A DNA stretch of 64,000 nt from Pseudomonadota bacterium. GTDB taxonomy: Bacteria > Pseudomonadota > Alphaproteobacteria > Acetobacterales > Acetobacteraceae. The stretch lies in contig JAKBAD010000002.1 in assembly GCA_021809435.1 (NCBI GenBank), positions 1 through 64,000 on the forward strand, read 5' to 3'. Shown one piece after another: positions 1 to 9,082 of this stretch; position 1 is the first letter of the stretch, and the number at the start of each line of letters is the position of its first letter. The translations under genes and the position numbers were made by a program. The notes beneath the pieces are model-generated. The model was not told the origin of the DNA and did not search any database. It saw nothing but the letters and a program-made list of their open reading frames with translations.

Positions 1-1157
1 CGTATCGCCCGGCGGGATTTTGTTTTGGCTTGAAAGACAAGCTGGCAAAAGCCTTTGCCGGCCTCGACCGCGAGGCGCGGAATGATGAAGTTGACCACGT
101 GGGCTTGATGATGACGGCTGAATGTGCGCTCGACCGGATGGCCGTTGACGGTGACTTGGAAATCCTGCTCGGTGAAATGGGCCTGGGCGCTGAAGCGCAT
201 TGAGACTTCGTGGCTATCGGCACGGGACAAGGGAAGTTCAAGGGTGAAATGATCGCCGGGGCCGGTCCAGCGCCAAACGGCGTCGCCCTCGCGCTCGGGG
301 AGGTGCCAGCCTGAACCCGGCACGACGTCGCCCAGATCAATCTCGAAATCTCCGGCCATCTCGTGATAGGTGCCGTTGGCCAGCAACGGCTTCATGGCGG
401 CTTCAAAGCGCCGGAAATGAATAAGTTTTTTGGCGTACTCGTAGATTTTAATGTCGATGTCGTTATATGAACGCAGAATTTCGTAATCCTCGGCCGTGAG
501 GTCGGGGGCTGAGCGCGCGGCACCAGGCGCCTCGTTGGCGAAGGGGAAATAAGTTGCCGGATGGAAATTCATGCGGGCACTGAATGATTGCAGATCGAGC
601 GGCAACTCCTCGACGGTGGCGAGGAAATCAATTTCATGGAGGCGGGCGCAGGCGAGTTCCAACGTCGGCGCGCTATCGAGCTCGGTTGCCGATTCTTCCG
701 GGTTTTCGCGCAGGGTTTGCAGCACGAGGCCGGGCGGCGTGGATGCGCAGAGATAGGCGGCATGGATGTTGCGCTGGGTGCGCATCACTTCCGGCGTGCG
801 GATAATTTGCGCCAGGCTGCGCCCTTTGGTGAGGGCATGTTCGGGGGCAAAAGTGGCGTCGCGCTGCAAATGTTTAATCGAGGACAGGGTGCGGGCCACT
901 GGGTCACGCAGAATGGTGAGAAGCTTGAACGCGGGGGGCAGAGCTTGCCGGAGATTATACTGAAAATGCCCCCGGATCAGCGATTTGGTGACCAGCTGAT
1001 CGACGCTGGCCAGTGAATGCCAGCCTTCGTCGAGACAGATATCGCGGTCGGCGTATTGCGTCTCCAGAAACAGGCGCATGCTGGTGCCCGCCGTTTTGGG
1101 AATGTGCATGAAAAACAGCGGCGCCCGGCGGGATACGGGAAAGAAACGAGCAGTCAT
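1..1157 (-). CDS. Sulfotransferase family protein, 3' end outside window
   Basis: Reading from the ATG at 1157 leftwards gives an open frame of 385 codons that runs off the window edge, so the C-terminus is missing. Residues 18-26 read HIPKTAGTS, the 5'-phosphosulfate loop of PAPS-dependent sulfotransferases, and residues 84-92 read RDPVARTLS, the 3'-phosphate-binding motif. The enzyme should transfer sulfate from PAPS to a glycan or similar acceptor. From about residue 267 a second, beta-rich segment follows (GWHLPE, WRWTGPG, VTVNG). It resembles the stand-alone protein at 5056-5550 and looks like an accessory carbohydrate-binding-type module. An AAGGAC ribosome site precedes the ATG. It is the last gene of a minus-strand glycosyltransferase group. 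Confidence 0.82.
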   Translation of the reverse strand, partial: MTARFFPVSRRAPLFFMHIPKTAGTSMRLFLETQYADRDICLDEGWHSLASVDQLVTKSLIRGHFQYNLRQALPPAFKLLTILRDPVARTLSSIKHLQRDATFAPEHALTKGRSLAQIIRTPEVMRTQRNIHAAYLCASTPPGLVLQTLRENPEESATELDSAPTLELACARLHEIDFLATVEELPLDLQSFSARMNFHPATYFPFANEAPGAARSAPDLTAEDYEILRSYNDIDIKIYEYAKKLIHFRRFEAAMKPLLANGTYHEMAGDFEIDLGDVVPGSGWHLPEREGDAVWRWTGPGDHFTLELPLSRADSHEVSMRFSAQAHFTEQDFQVTVNGHPVERTFSRHHQAHVVNFIIPRLAVEAGKGFCQLVFQAKTKSRRAI

Positions 1158-1196
1158 GACTTGTCCTTGGACGGAAACATTGGCGTGAGTGAGATT

Positions 1197-2498
1197 TTAG
1201 CCTTGCTCGAGGGACAGCTGCAATTCGCGCAGGCGCGCGGCATCGGCGCTGGTCTTGGCGGGGTCATCGGGGAGCGGCGCGGCGTTCGTGAGATAGGCGG
1301 CTTCAAACTGGGGCTGATACATTGTCTTGATTCCGTATTGGCCCGCCTGCAGGCAAAAAGCGGCAACCGCCCCTGCCAAAGTCTCGAATTCTGGGGCAAA
1401 GCCACCAAGAGCCTGCCAGGTTTCGCGGCTAATGGCGAAGCATTGGGGCGCCGCCGCCTCAACCTCGGCCGCCGCGGTTAAATCTTCGGAGCTGCGGGCG
1501 TCACGAGCGACCAAAATATTGTCTGTGAACAAGGCGCCCGCATGCTCGACAATGCCGTCTGGGGACAGGAGGCAGGGGGTCAAAATATCGCCTCCGGAAG
1601 CGGACAGGGCCGAAGCCAGAGTGGGCAACCAAGCCCCGACCGGACCAACCGGCGCGGTGATGAAGCAGAGTATTGACCCATGCGCCGATTGGGCGAGGTC
1701 GTTAAGCCACCCGCCGGGGGTCACGGTTGCGGACCGGCGCATATAACGGGCATTGCCGGCAAGCAGCGGCAGCAATGGTGCATCGGCGTTATCCGCGGGG
1801 TCCAAAATCAGCAATTCGGCCTTGGCGGCGGCAAATCCGGGATGCAACCCCGCCAGAGCGGTGTACATGGCATCCATGTCGGCCTGAGCGAGAAAACAGA
1901 CGCTTATGTCGGGCGCTTCCGCCGGGAAGAACTCAAGCGGGGGATACATGCAGGTGGTTTCGGCAACAGAGTCACGCAACGTGCGCAGCGTGCGCGGCGA
2001 GGCGCCCGCCAGCGCTACATCGGCAAGTTGACTGAAAAAATCGGCCACTGTGCGAAATAGCGCAGCCGTGGCGTGATTGTCGGCGGCTTCCTTGGCCTGC
2101 AGCCGTGCCAGGGAGGCGCTCAACAGTTGAACATCTTGATTGAGCAGATCAAGCTGCGCGCCGGCCTCGCGCAGGGCAGGCTGGCTGAACACAACGGGTT
2201 TTGAAAACGCCACGCCGCTCAGGCGGTCGCGCAAGGTTATGGTCGCGGGACGGGGGCTCGACAGCACATGATGGGGCAATGCCACTGAAAATCCGTAGGC
2301 GCCATCACCGAAACCGGCGGCGGCCACATCCTCGCGGTGAAGGGCCGCGGTCATGGTGCCGATGATGTCGCCATCGGCCAGAACCTCAACATCGACGCGG
2401 CGTTCAGGGGCCTCGGGGTACCATGCCCAGCCAACGACCCAGCCTTCATCGGAAATCAGGTCAAGCTGGCCGACGGGGAAAAGCTGCTTGTCACTCAT
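1197..2498 (-). CDS. GT2-like protein with N-terminal beta domain, probably degenerate
   Basis: 433 residues from the ATG at 2498, which overlaps the upstream stop as ATGA, implying translational coupling. Residues 8-80 form a compact beta module (GWAW at 23-26, RED at 55-57, GFGDGAYGF at 62-70) that also occurs in the protein ending at 6031. Residues about 120-165 look helical or coiled-coil. Residues about 210-420 have the shape of a family 2 glycosyltransferase. However, the position expected to hold the nucleotide-sugar acidic motif reads ILDPADN, and the usual GGFDE...ED pattern is GGFAPEFETLAGA, without the paired acids. I infer a glycosyltransferase relative that may have lost activity and act as a binding or scaffold partner of the next gene. 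Confidence 0.6.
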   Translation of the reverse strand: MSDKQLFPVGQLDLISDEGWVVGWAWYPEAPERRVDVEVLADGDIIGTMTAALHREDVAAAGFGDGAYGFSVALPHHVLSSPRPATITLRDRLSGVAFSKPVVFSQPALREAGAQLDLLNQDVQLLSASLARLQAKEAADNHATAALFRTVADFFSQLADVALAGASPRTLRTLRDSVAETTCMYPPLEFFPAEAPDISVCFLAQADMDAMYTALAGLHPGFAAAKAELLILDPADNADAPLLPLLAGNARYMRRSATVTPGGWLNDLAQSAHGSILCFITAPVGPVGAWLPTLASALSASGGDILTPCLLSPDGIVEHAGALFTDNILVARDARSSEDLTAAAEVEAAAPQCFAISRETWQALGGFAPEFETLAGAVAAFCLQAGQYGIKTMYQPQFEAAYLTNAAPLPDDPAKTSADAARLRELQLSLEQG

Positions 2499-4846
2499 AC
2501 GCCATATTCCTGTTGTGCGGTCTTTATCCGACGTAACGCGGCCTGATCGAGACCTAACCGATGGGCCTGGGCGACGTCCAACGCCTCGGCCAATACCGCG
2601 GTGCCCTTGCCGATCGACAAATTGGCCTTCACAAATTGCTGCCCCCCGCGCGAGAGGCGATTCCACAACGCCTCATCGTGGTAAAGCCGCAAGGTTGACG
2701 CGGCAAATGCTTCGGCGCCGTTGGCAACGAGCACATGCGTGCCATCTTCCAGCCCCGCGCCCTCAACGCCGATATCGGTGGAGACCACGGGCAGCCCGTA
2801 GGACATTGACGACGCCACCTTGCCTTTCACTCCCGCGCCGGCGCGCAGCGGGCAAACGAACACGCGCGCGCGGTCGAACAGATCGCGCAGATCCTCAACC
2901 ATGCCGAGTACCTCGATATCATCGCAGGCGAGGGCCTTGATTTCCTCTGGGGCGCGGGCACCGGCGATAAGAAACCTTATTCCCGGCTCAGCCTTGCGCA
3001 ACAGGGGAAATATCTCGTTTACAAAATACAGCACGGCATCGACATTGGGGGGATGCCCATACCCGCCGAGAAAACAGATATCTCGACGCTGTCCAAACGA
3101 TACGGATGTTCCGAAATATTCGAACATTAACGGCCAGGTAACGATATTATCCCGCCCGCTCATATCGCGCAGAATCTCCGCCTCGGCTTCTGAATGGGTA
3201 ATGGTGCAATCGGCGGCTTGCACCATGGCCTGCTCACGCTGTTTCATGGCAGCCGCGGCGGCACGCATATCGTCATCGTCGTGAAGGGCGGCGGTGCGCT
3301 CCATGCGCAGATAATGCAAATCGGCGACGTGAAACAGCAAGGCGGCCTGGGGCGCGGCCTCGCGGATGGTGGAGATGCACCTTTCCATCACGCTCGGGCG
3401 ATAGACCAGAACCGCATCGAACAACCAGCCGTAGCGCGCCATATAAAGCCCGAAATCGAGATCATATGGCGCGTAGGCGCATTCCACCCCGATGCGTTGC
3501 AGATCGGTGGTGTAGCCGGGCTGAAACAGCCAGTTATCAACCGGAACGAAAAACGGCTTGTAGCCAAGCTCAAGACAACATTGCAAAGCCATGAAGGTCT
3601 GCACCGAGCCCGCGTCCTGATTGGGCGTGGGCGTGGTGATGTCGACCACCAAGATGCGTTTGCGGACATCACGCTCGCGCTCGAAATAGGGCGCTTCGGC
3701 GTTTCGCCGCCTGGCTGAAAGCCGCTCCTGCCAGCGCAAAAACAGCTTCTTGCTGTTGATGATCTGGTACGCCTTGGTTCCGGCGCCCGTATCTGTGCCC
3801 GATGTCTTGCCTTCGTAATGCACAATCCGCGAACGTGGTTGAAACCATACTTCTCGGCCGGCGGCGATTACCCGCAGCGCCAGGTCGGCATCTTCACAAT
3901 AGGCTGGGGTGAAAAGCCGGTCGAACCCGTCAAGGTCACGCCACAACTGCGCCGGGAGCACGATCGAGCAGCCTGAGATATAATCGACCTGGCGGGCATG
4001 GGAGTAGTGCGGCCGGTTGGGATCATCATTACGGCCGTAATTCCAAGACGAGCCATCCCGCCAAATAATGCCGCCCGCCTCCTGCAAGCTGCCATCGGCA
4101 TAAAATAATTTTGAGCCGACCAACCCGGCATTGGGCCACAGGGTAAAGCTGTCGAGCAATTCGTCGAGCCAGCCGTCAACCACGCGGGTGTCGTTGTTGA
4201 GCATCACCATATAACGCCCCGTCGCCATGGCCGCGCCGGTGTTACAGCTGTTGATGAAGCCGCCATTCTTGGGCTGCAGATGGTATTTTATGCCGTTTAC
4301 GGCAGGCAAATAGAGGGATGAGTCGTCGGGAGACACGTCGTCGATTATGATGATTTCAAAACTATATTTGGATTGATGCGAAAAAAGGCTCTCCAGGCAA
4401 TTAAGCGTATAAGCGAGCTGGCCATAAATCGGCACCACCACGGAGGCATCCGGCGCACCGCCAGGGGGGGCGCCGGCGCGAGAGAGGTTGTTCAGGTATT
4501 TGACCGCGCCGTCGAAGTCAGGCTGTGCCGGGTCGGCAAAAAAACGCTCAAAAAACCCCTCCCCCCGCCGGCCTTCCAGGATAACCGCGTCGTCCACGCG
4601 CACGTCGTAGGCGGTTAAATCCTGGGGCGATTTGGTCTTGTGGGTGAGCGGCCACTCATGGGTCGTGCGGGGGGCATCGAAGGTCGCCCCACCGCCACCG
4701 CCGCCACCCGCCGCCTGCAGCAAATTATCGCGCAGGCGGAAAATATCGGCGCGCAGATCCATGGTCTGCTCTTCCACCTCGAGCAGACGGTCAATCAAGG
4801 CAATGTTGAGTCGGGCGTTCGCGGACATGCTTTTTACCATGGGCAT
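2495..4846 (-). CDS. Two-domain glycosyltransferase (GT2 + GT4)
   Basis: 783 residues. After an N-terminal helical segment and a glycine run (about residues 47-53), residues about 133-370 form a GT-A domain: SVVVPIYG, IIDDVSPDDS, LNNDT and the late CEDADLALRV acidic motif are all present. Residues about 395-760 form a GT-B family 4 domain with the donor-site region CPLRAGAGVKGK and a preceding FLGGYGHPPN stretch. Such fusions build surface polysaccharide or decorate proteins by adding two sugars in sequence. Methionines at 4840 and 4828 are alternative starts, and no strong ribosome site separates them. The neighbouring sulfotransferase and GT-like proteins suggest one glycan pathway. Confidence 0.85.
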   Translation of the reverse strand: MPMVKSMSANARLNIALIDRLLEVEEQTMDLRADIFRLRDNLLQAAGGGGGGGATFDAPRTTHEWPLTHKTKSPQDLTAYDVRVDDAVILEGRRGEGFFERFFADPAQPDFDGAVKYLNNLSRAGAPPGGAPDASVVVPIYGQLAYTLNCLESLFSHQSKYSFEIIIIDDVSPDDSSLYLPAVNGIKYHLQPKNGGFINSCNTGAAMATGRYMVMLNNDTRVVDGWLDELLDSFTLWPNAGLVGSKLFYADGSLQEAGGIIWRDGSSWNYGRNDDPNRPHYSHARQVDYISGCSIVLPAQLWRDLDGFDRLFTPAYCEDADLALRVIAAGREVWFQPRSRIVHYEGKTSGTDTGAGTKAYQIINSKKLFLRWQERLSARRRNAEAPYFERERDVRKRILVVDITTPTPNQDAGSVQTFMALQCCLELGYKPFFVPVDNWLFQPGYTTDLQRIGVECAYAPYDLDFGLYMARYGWLFDAVLVYRPSVMERCISTIREAAPQAALLFHVADLHYLRMERTAALHDDDDMRAAAAAMKQREQAMVQAADCTITHSEAEAEILRDMSGRDNIVTWPLMFEYFGTSVSFGQRRDICFLGGYGHPPNVDAVLYFVNEIFPLLRKAEPGIRFLIAGARAPEEIKALACDDIEVLGMVEDLRDLFDRARVFVCPLRAGAGVKGKVASSMSYGLPVVSTDIGVEGAGLEDGTHVLVANGAEAFAASTLRLYHDEALWNRLSRGGQQFVKANLSIGKGTAVLAEALDVAQAHRLGLDQAALRRIKTAQQEYGV

Positions 4847-5055
4847 TTTTTTGCCGCAACTTCAAGATGGCACCCGATTTTTCGACACCGCCGGGAATCT
4901 TTTGCGGCATTGCAAAAAATTGTCATATAGCCCCCCTTGCAGACCAAACCACTGGTTGATAACTAGGCGTGCATTTAGCAATGATATGGATTTCGGAGCG
5001 GGCCTCGGCCCTGATTCTGGATATTTGGCACTGGCAAAAAAGGGCTTTGAGAGGC

Positions 5056-5550
5056 ATGGACGCTGAAATGGCTTGGAAAACTCCCGACGTCGCCGCCGAC
5101 AATAATTACGATCAGGTGGGTATGGTCCGCTTCTTTGGCTTAGGTGCCGATGGTGAGCGTCTGCTCTCCGGGTGGTCCACGCCTGAAGACAACCAGAACT
5201 GGAATGACGGCCCTGAGGTCGGGTATCAGTTGCGTGTTTCGCCGCCCCCCCAGGAGGCTTGCATCATCCGTATCGAAGGCGGGCCGTTCGTTAATGAGCA
5301 TGCCCCCCGCCAGACGATTGAGATGTATGTCAATGGGCTTCGCCTGGGGTGGTGGTCCTTGACGTCTGCCAAGCGCGTGGTGCTGGAAGCCCGGATCGAG
5401 CCTGAACAGTGGCTGATTCGGGACGGCGTGGCCGTTGGTGATGTACGCTGGCACATTCCGCAATGTGTGAGCCCTCAGCAGCTTGGCCTGGGCGCCGATG
5501 AGCGGGAGTTGGGTTTCTGCTTCATCAGCATCTCGGTTGCCTCGGCTTAA
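5056..5550 (+). CDS. Stand-alone beta-sandwich domain protein of the glycan locus
   Basis: About 164 residues from the ATG at 5056; an ATG at 5068 and upstream frames are alternatives. No enzyme motif is visible. The pattern GWSTPEDNQNW, MYVNGLRLGWW, VRWHIP, CVSPQQLG and DERELGFCF is a repeating-strand module that I recognise as an accessory domain attached to glycosyltransferases and sulfotransferases in alphaproteobacteria. The truncated sulfotransferase at 1-1157 ends in a related module (GWHLPE, VTVNG). It probably binds a carbohydrate or a partner enzyme and has no signal peptide. It is divergent from the GT2/GT4 gene and overlaps the start region of the following gene. Confidence 0.6.
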   Translation: MDAEMAWKTPDVAADNNYDQVGMVRFFGLGADGERLLSGWSTPEDNQNWNDGPEVGYQLRVSPPPQEACIIRIEGGPFVNEHAPRQTIEMYVNGLRLGWWSLTSAKRVVLEARIEPEQWLIRDGVAVGDVRWHIPQCVSPQQLGLGADERELGFCFISISVASA

Positions 5551-5572
5551 GGTGACCCTCGATCCGGCGGCC

Positions 5573-6031
5573 ATGGATCGCCTCTTCGGCGAAGCGCATT
5601 GCGACAATGAAGGCGTGATTCATGGCTGGTGCTGGAACCCCGCCACCCCCACCGCCCGAATCCGGGTGGAGTTGCTGGTACGCGGCCACGCCTTGCGGAC
5701 GGTGATTGCCTCACGCTTTCGGGAAGATCTCCGCGAACGCGGCATGGGGGATGGGTATCATGCGTTCAGCCTGCCGCTCCCGGCGGCCGTTCTGTCCGGC
5801 GGCGCGCCTGCCGCGTTGAGGGCCGCGGAAAGTGGCACGATATTTTGGCAAAAAAATGCCCTGAAGTTCCAGGCGGATGAAAATCTGACCAAAGCTATTG
5901 CGCAGTTGCGACAGCACGTGGCGCAAATGGCCGTCGAAATCGGCACCTTGCAGCAGCCCCGGCGCAGCGCGGCTGTGGCGCTGGCAATGCGAGCGGCCGC
6001 GGCGCGGTTGCGCGAGGTAGCCAGCCATTGA
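5573..6031 (+). CDS. Small protein with GT-associated beta domain
   Basis: 152 residues from the ATG at 5573; GTG at 5552 just after the previous stop and TTG at 5483 are in-frame alternatives, so the start is uncertain. Residues about 1-80 match the module at the N-terminus of the 1197-2498 protein: HGWCWNPATP, a variable strand, SRFREDLRERGMGDGYHAF. Residues about 100-152 are alpha-helical (LRQHVAQMAVEI, AMRAAAARLREV) and may form a coiled coil. No catalytic motif is visible. Its position suggests an accessory factor for the glycosyltransferases around it, though no function is demonstrated by sequence. Confidence 0.55.
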   Translation: MDRLFGEAHCDNEGVIHGWCWNPATPTARIRVELLVRGHALRTVIASRFREDLRERGMGDGYHAFSLPLPAAVLSGGAPAALRAAESGTIFWQKNALKFQADENLTKAIAQLRQHVAQMAVEIGTLQQPRRSAAVALAMRAAAARLREVASH

Positions 6032-6107
6032 GATGAGCCCACGCGCTTTACGGAGCCGTTAGAGTTAGGTATCGATACCGAATGATTTTCGTTCGCCCGG
6101 CAAGCAT

Positions 6108-8732
6108 ATGAACCCTGTTTCGGCCTGGGGCGTTCTCAACGAACAAGCACAGGCGGCCCGCTCTCGCGGCGACCACCAGGCAGCACTGGCTGCATTTGAG
6201 GCGGTTGCGGAACTGCTGCCCGAGGCAGGATGGGTTCAGGTCCAAATTGGGGCCGAGTATCAGGCGCTTGGCAACGAAGATCGTGCCGCCCAGGCATTTG
6301 AACAGGCTTTGCGCCTGGACCCGCAGAATGTTTTTGCCCGTAACGGCCTGGCTAAACTGGCACGCGCGCGGGGTGAGCGTGAGGTTGCGCTGGCCCTGTT
6401 TCGTGAAATCATGGCGATTGCGCCTGAAACCACTTGGGCCGCCACCGAAGCCGCGGTGGAGTTGGTGGCTCTGGGTAAACGCGACGAGGCGGAGCAGCTT
6501 TATAAGGCGCTGCTCGCGCAGGCGCCAGATCACGTTTTTGCCCTGCTCGGTCTGGGTAAATTGAGACGTGAAGCCGGACGGCCAACCGAGGCGCTGGAGC
6601 TTTTTGTGGCGGCAAGCCATGCGGCCCCCGAGAATCCGTGGCCTCATTTGGAATGCGGGGATGTTTTGCTCGCGCAAGGGAGAGTCGCCGAAGCCAGGCA
6701 ATCCTATCGTCGCTTTGCTGACCTGGGGGGAGATTCATGCCTGGCCGCGCTGGGTCAGGGCCGCTGTGCCCGGGCACGCGGCGACGCCGCCGGGGCGCTG
6801 GCCCATTTTGCCGAAGCTTGCTCACTGGCGCCTGACAGTCTTTGGGCATGGCTTGCCCGTGCCACGGAAGAGCGCGAACAGGGCCGGTTTGAGGCCGCGC
6901 GCGCCTCGGCCCGCACGGCCCTCATCCGGCACTCGGCTGACCCGCTGGCATGGCGAAATTTGGCTGAAACGGAGCTGCGCGCGGGCCAACTTAACACCGC
7001 CGCGGATGTTTTGAACGACGCATTATCGCAACTTGGGACAGATGCCGGCCTGCTCACTGATCTCGCGCGAATTGAAGGGCAGAGAGGCAATCTCACCAAG
7101 GCGGATGAGTTGGTGGCCAAGGCGCTAGACCTTGATCCTTGCAATATCGCTGCTCTTGCTTTGCTATCGGAGCATGATCAGCAACGCGGCGACACCACGG
7201 AAAACCTTGCCCGTTACCAAGAGGCTTTGGCGCTTCAGCCTGAAAATTTGGCCCTGCGCATAGGCGCACTGAAAGCCCGCGGCTTTGGCGGTGAATTCGG
7301 TGAGGCAATGGAGGGCTTCGCCCGCCTCGCCGGGCAAGGGGCGGCCAGCCCGGAGTTTTTTCTGGCCTGGGGACAACTGGCCCGTGAAGCGGGTGATGCG
7401 GCTTTCGCGCTGCGTCTGATGCGGGAGGCCACAACTCACTTTCCAGGCAATTTCTGGTTAGTGATCGAGCGCATGCAGGCTGCGCTGCAGGTTGCGCCGC
7501 AAGACGCTGAATTGGCGTTTTTGCGCGGCACGACCGCTAAAAGCAGAGTTGAGCGGTCATATCGCCATTTATTTCTTGGCCGCTTTGCCGAGCGGGCGGG
7601 CCAGCTTGACAACGCAATGCGCCACTACGAGGCAGCGACACGGGCCAACCCGCAGGAAATCACGCCCCACATGGAGTTGGCGCGCACTAAAATTCTCCGC
7701 CTCGATCTCGATGGCGCCAGGTATCACCTCGCCCGTGTCGCCGAAATCAATCCGGGCACCATTTTGCGGCGGGGAAGCTCGCTCAACATATCTCAGAGCC
7801 ACCTCGGGCAAATTCTCGACGAGTATGCGATTGACCGTGACGTAATGAGCCAGTTGCAGGCTCTCTCAGGCTTTCAACCGGCGCACCGGGCGGAAGCCCT
7901 GCGCATACTGGCGGCGGCCTACCCGGAGCATGTTGCCGTGGCGGCCAGCTTGATGGTGGCGCTGCGCGAGGCAGGCCGGTTTGATTATGTGCAGCCTCGC
8001 GAGATAAAGCTGAAAATTCCAAAGGTTATTGCGCAGTTCTGGGATGCTGAAGAACCGCCTGAGGATGTTGCCCGCCTGATGGCCAGTTGGGGGGGCAACA
8101 ACCCTGATTATGATGTGCGCTGTTTTTCGCTCCACACGGCGGCCTCGTTTTTACAGCAATCCTACCCAGCCCCCGTCTTGCGGGCCTTTCTTCGTCCGAT
8201 GGAGCCAGCCAAACGCGCCGATCTCTTCCGCTTGGCGTGGCTTTATAAGGCGGGCGGGATCTATGCGGACGCCGACGATCTGTGCTTGGCGCCGTTGGCA
8301 AGCGTGCTGCCCGCCAGCGCCGACATGGTTCTTTACCAGGAGGAGTACGGGACCGTTGGCAACAATTTCATCGCCACCGCGCCAAACAACCCGATGATGA
8401 AGTACGCCTTGGATCAGGCCGTTATCGCCATCAACCGCGGGGATGCCGATATTCTCTGGCTTGCAACTGGCCCCGGCCTGCTTACCCGCGCCCTGGCGCA
8501 ACAAATTTATACCCAAGGCGCGGTACCGCGGGGACTGGCGGTGATGCAACGACACGAACTGAATCAGGCCGTCGCGCCTCACTGCAAGGTGCGCTACAAA
8601 AAGACCCCTCTTCATTGGACTAAATCCTCGTTCAACGCCCGTGCGGGTCGTGTCCCCCCTCATGGTGTGGGGGGCGGCAATCAGCCTGCCTCCTACACCA
8701 CGCACGAGGGCACGAACGCTGTTCCTCCGTGA
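6108..8732 (+). CDS. TPR-repeat protein fused to a GT32-type glycosyltransferase
   Basis: 874 residues. Residues about 5-545 are roughly fifteen tandem tetratricopeptide units (for example GDHQAALAAFEAVAELLPE, GNEDRAAQAFEQALRLDPQ). From about residue 636 the sequence becomes a GT32/Gly_transf_sug domain: IPKVIAQFWD, then AKRADLFRLAWLYKAGGIYADAD with the DXD-type metal/nucleotide-sugar site at residues 719-724. The domain architecture resembles enzymes that glycosylate proteins, where the TPR solenoid recognises the acceptor; that role is inference. There is no signal peptide, so it should act in the cytoplasm. The ATG at 6108 was chosen because the earlier ATG at 6082 is out of frame. Confidence 0.82.
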   Translation: MNPVSAWGVLNEQAQAARSRGDHQAALAAFEAVAELLPEAGWVQVQIGAEYQALGNEDRAAQAFEQALRLDPQNVFARNGLAKLARARGEREVALALFREIMAIAPETTWAATEAAVELVALGKRDEAEQLYKALLAQAPDHVFALLGLGKLRREAGRPTEALELFVAASHAAPENPWPHLECGDVLLAQGRVAEARQSYRRFADLGGDSCLAALGQGRCARARGDAAGALAHFAEACSLAPDSLWAWLARATEEREQGRFEAARASARTALIRHSADPLAWRNLAETELRAGQLNTAADVLNDALSQLGTDAGLLTDLARIEGQRGNLTKADELVAKALDLDPCNIAALALLSEHDQQRGDTTENLARYQEALALQPENLALRIGALKARGFGGEFGEAMEGFARLAGQGAASPEFFLAWGQLAREAGDAAFALRLMREATTHFPGNFWLVIERMQAALQVAPQDAELAFLRGTTAKSRVERSYRHLFLGRFAERAGQLDNAMRHYEAATRANPQEITPHMELARTKILRLDLDGARYHLARVAEINPGTILRRGSSLNISQSHLGQILDEYAIDRDVMSQLQALSGFQPAHRAEALRILAAAYPEHVAVAASLMVALREAGRFDYVQPREIKLKIPKVIAQFWDAEEPPEDVARLMASWGGNNPDYDVRCFSLHTAASFLQQSYPAPVLRAFLRPMEPAKRADLFRLAWLYKAGGIYADADDLCLAPLASVLPASADMVLYQEEYGTVGNNFIATAPNNPMMKYALDQAVIAINRGDADILWLATGPGLLTRALAQQIYTQGAVPRGLAVMQRHELNQAVAPHCKVRYKKTPLHWTKSSFNARAGRVPPHGVGGGNQPASYTTHEGTNAVPP

Positions 8733-8766
8733 CGAGACCAGAATTTTTATGTAAAGCCATGATCCC

Positions 8767-8961
8767 ATGCGTCTGATCCTCGCCATATTTCTCCCCTGGT
8801 TGTCGTTTTTCACCATTGGCCGGCCTGTTTCGGGTCTGGCCTGCCTGGTTTTGCAGTTTACGCTGATCGGTTGGATCCCTGCGGCTTTGTGGGCGGTGTT
8901 CGCGCTCTCGCAGTACCAAACCGACCAGAAGATCGCCGCCGCGCGGCGTGCGCCAAATTAA
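8767..8961 (+). CDS. YqaE/Pmp3 family small membrane protein
   Basis: 64 residues, nearly all of it two membrane segments: residues 1-24 (LILAIFLPWLSFFTIGRP) and 28-50 (LQFTLIGWIPAALWAVFAL), followed by a charged tail. The PWLSFFTIGRP and GWIPAALWAVFALSQY strings are diagnostic of the Pmp3/YqaE proteolipid family. These are inner-membrane peptides linked to membrane potential and salt or acid stress in other organisms. The length is normal for the family. It stands alone between the TPR-glycosyltransferase and prpE; no obvious operon partner is seen. Confidence 0.88.
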   Translation: MRLILAIFLPWLSFFTIGRPVSGLACLVLQFTLIGWIPAALWAVFALSQYQTDQKIAAARRAPN

Positions 8962-9082
8962 ACCACCGTCTTGCCAAGCCCGCCCCGGCAAGCGACACTC
9001 CCCTCAGGCCTGACCGGGGCAGCAAACAAAACGTTTCTAACACCCCCGGCGCCGGCAGATAAAAATATGGGGAAACACCGGC

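Noticed and set aside
6068-6079. Palindrome GGTATCGATACC upstream of the TPR-GT32 gene.
   Set aside because: Perfect but only 12 bp, and such dyads occur by chance; no promoter boxes could be aligned with it.
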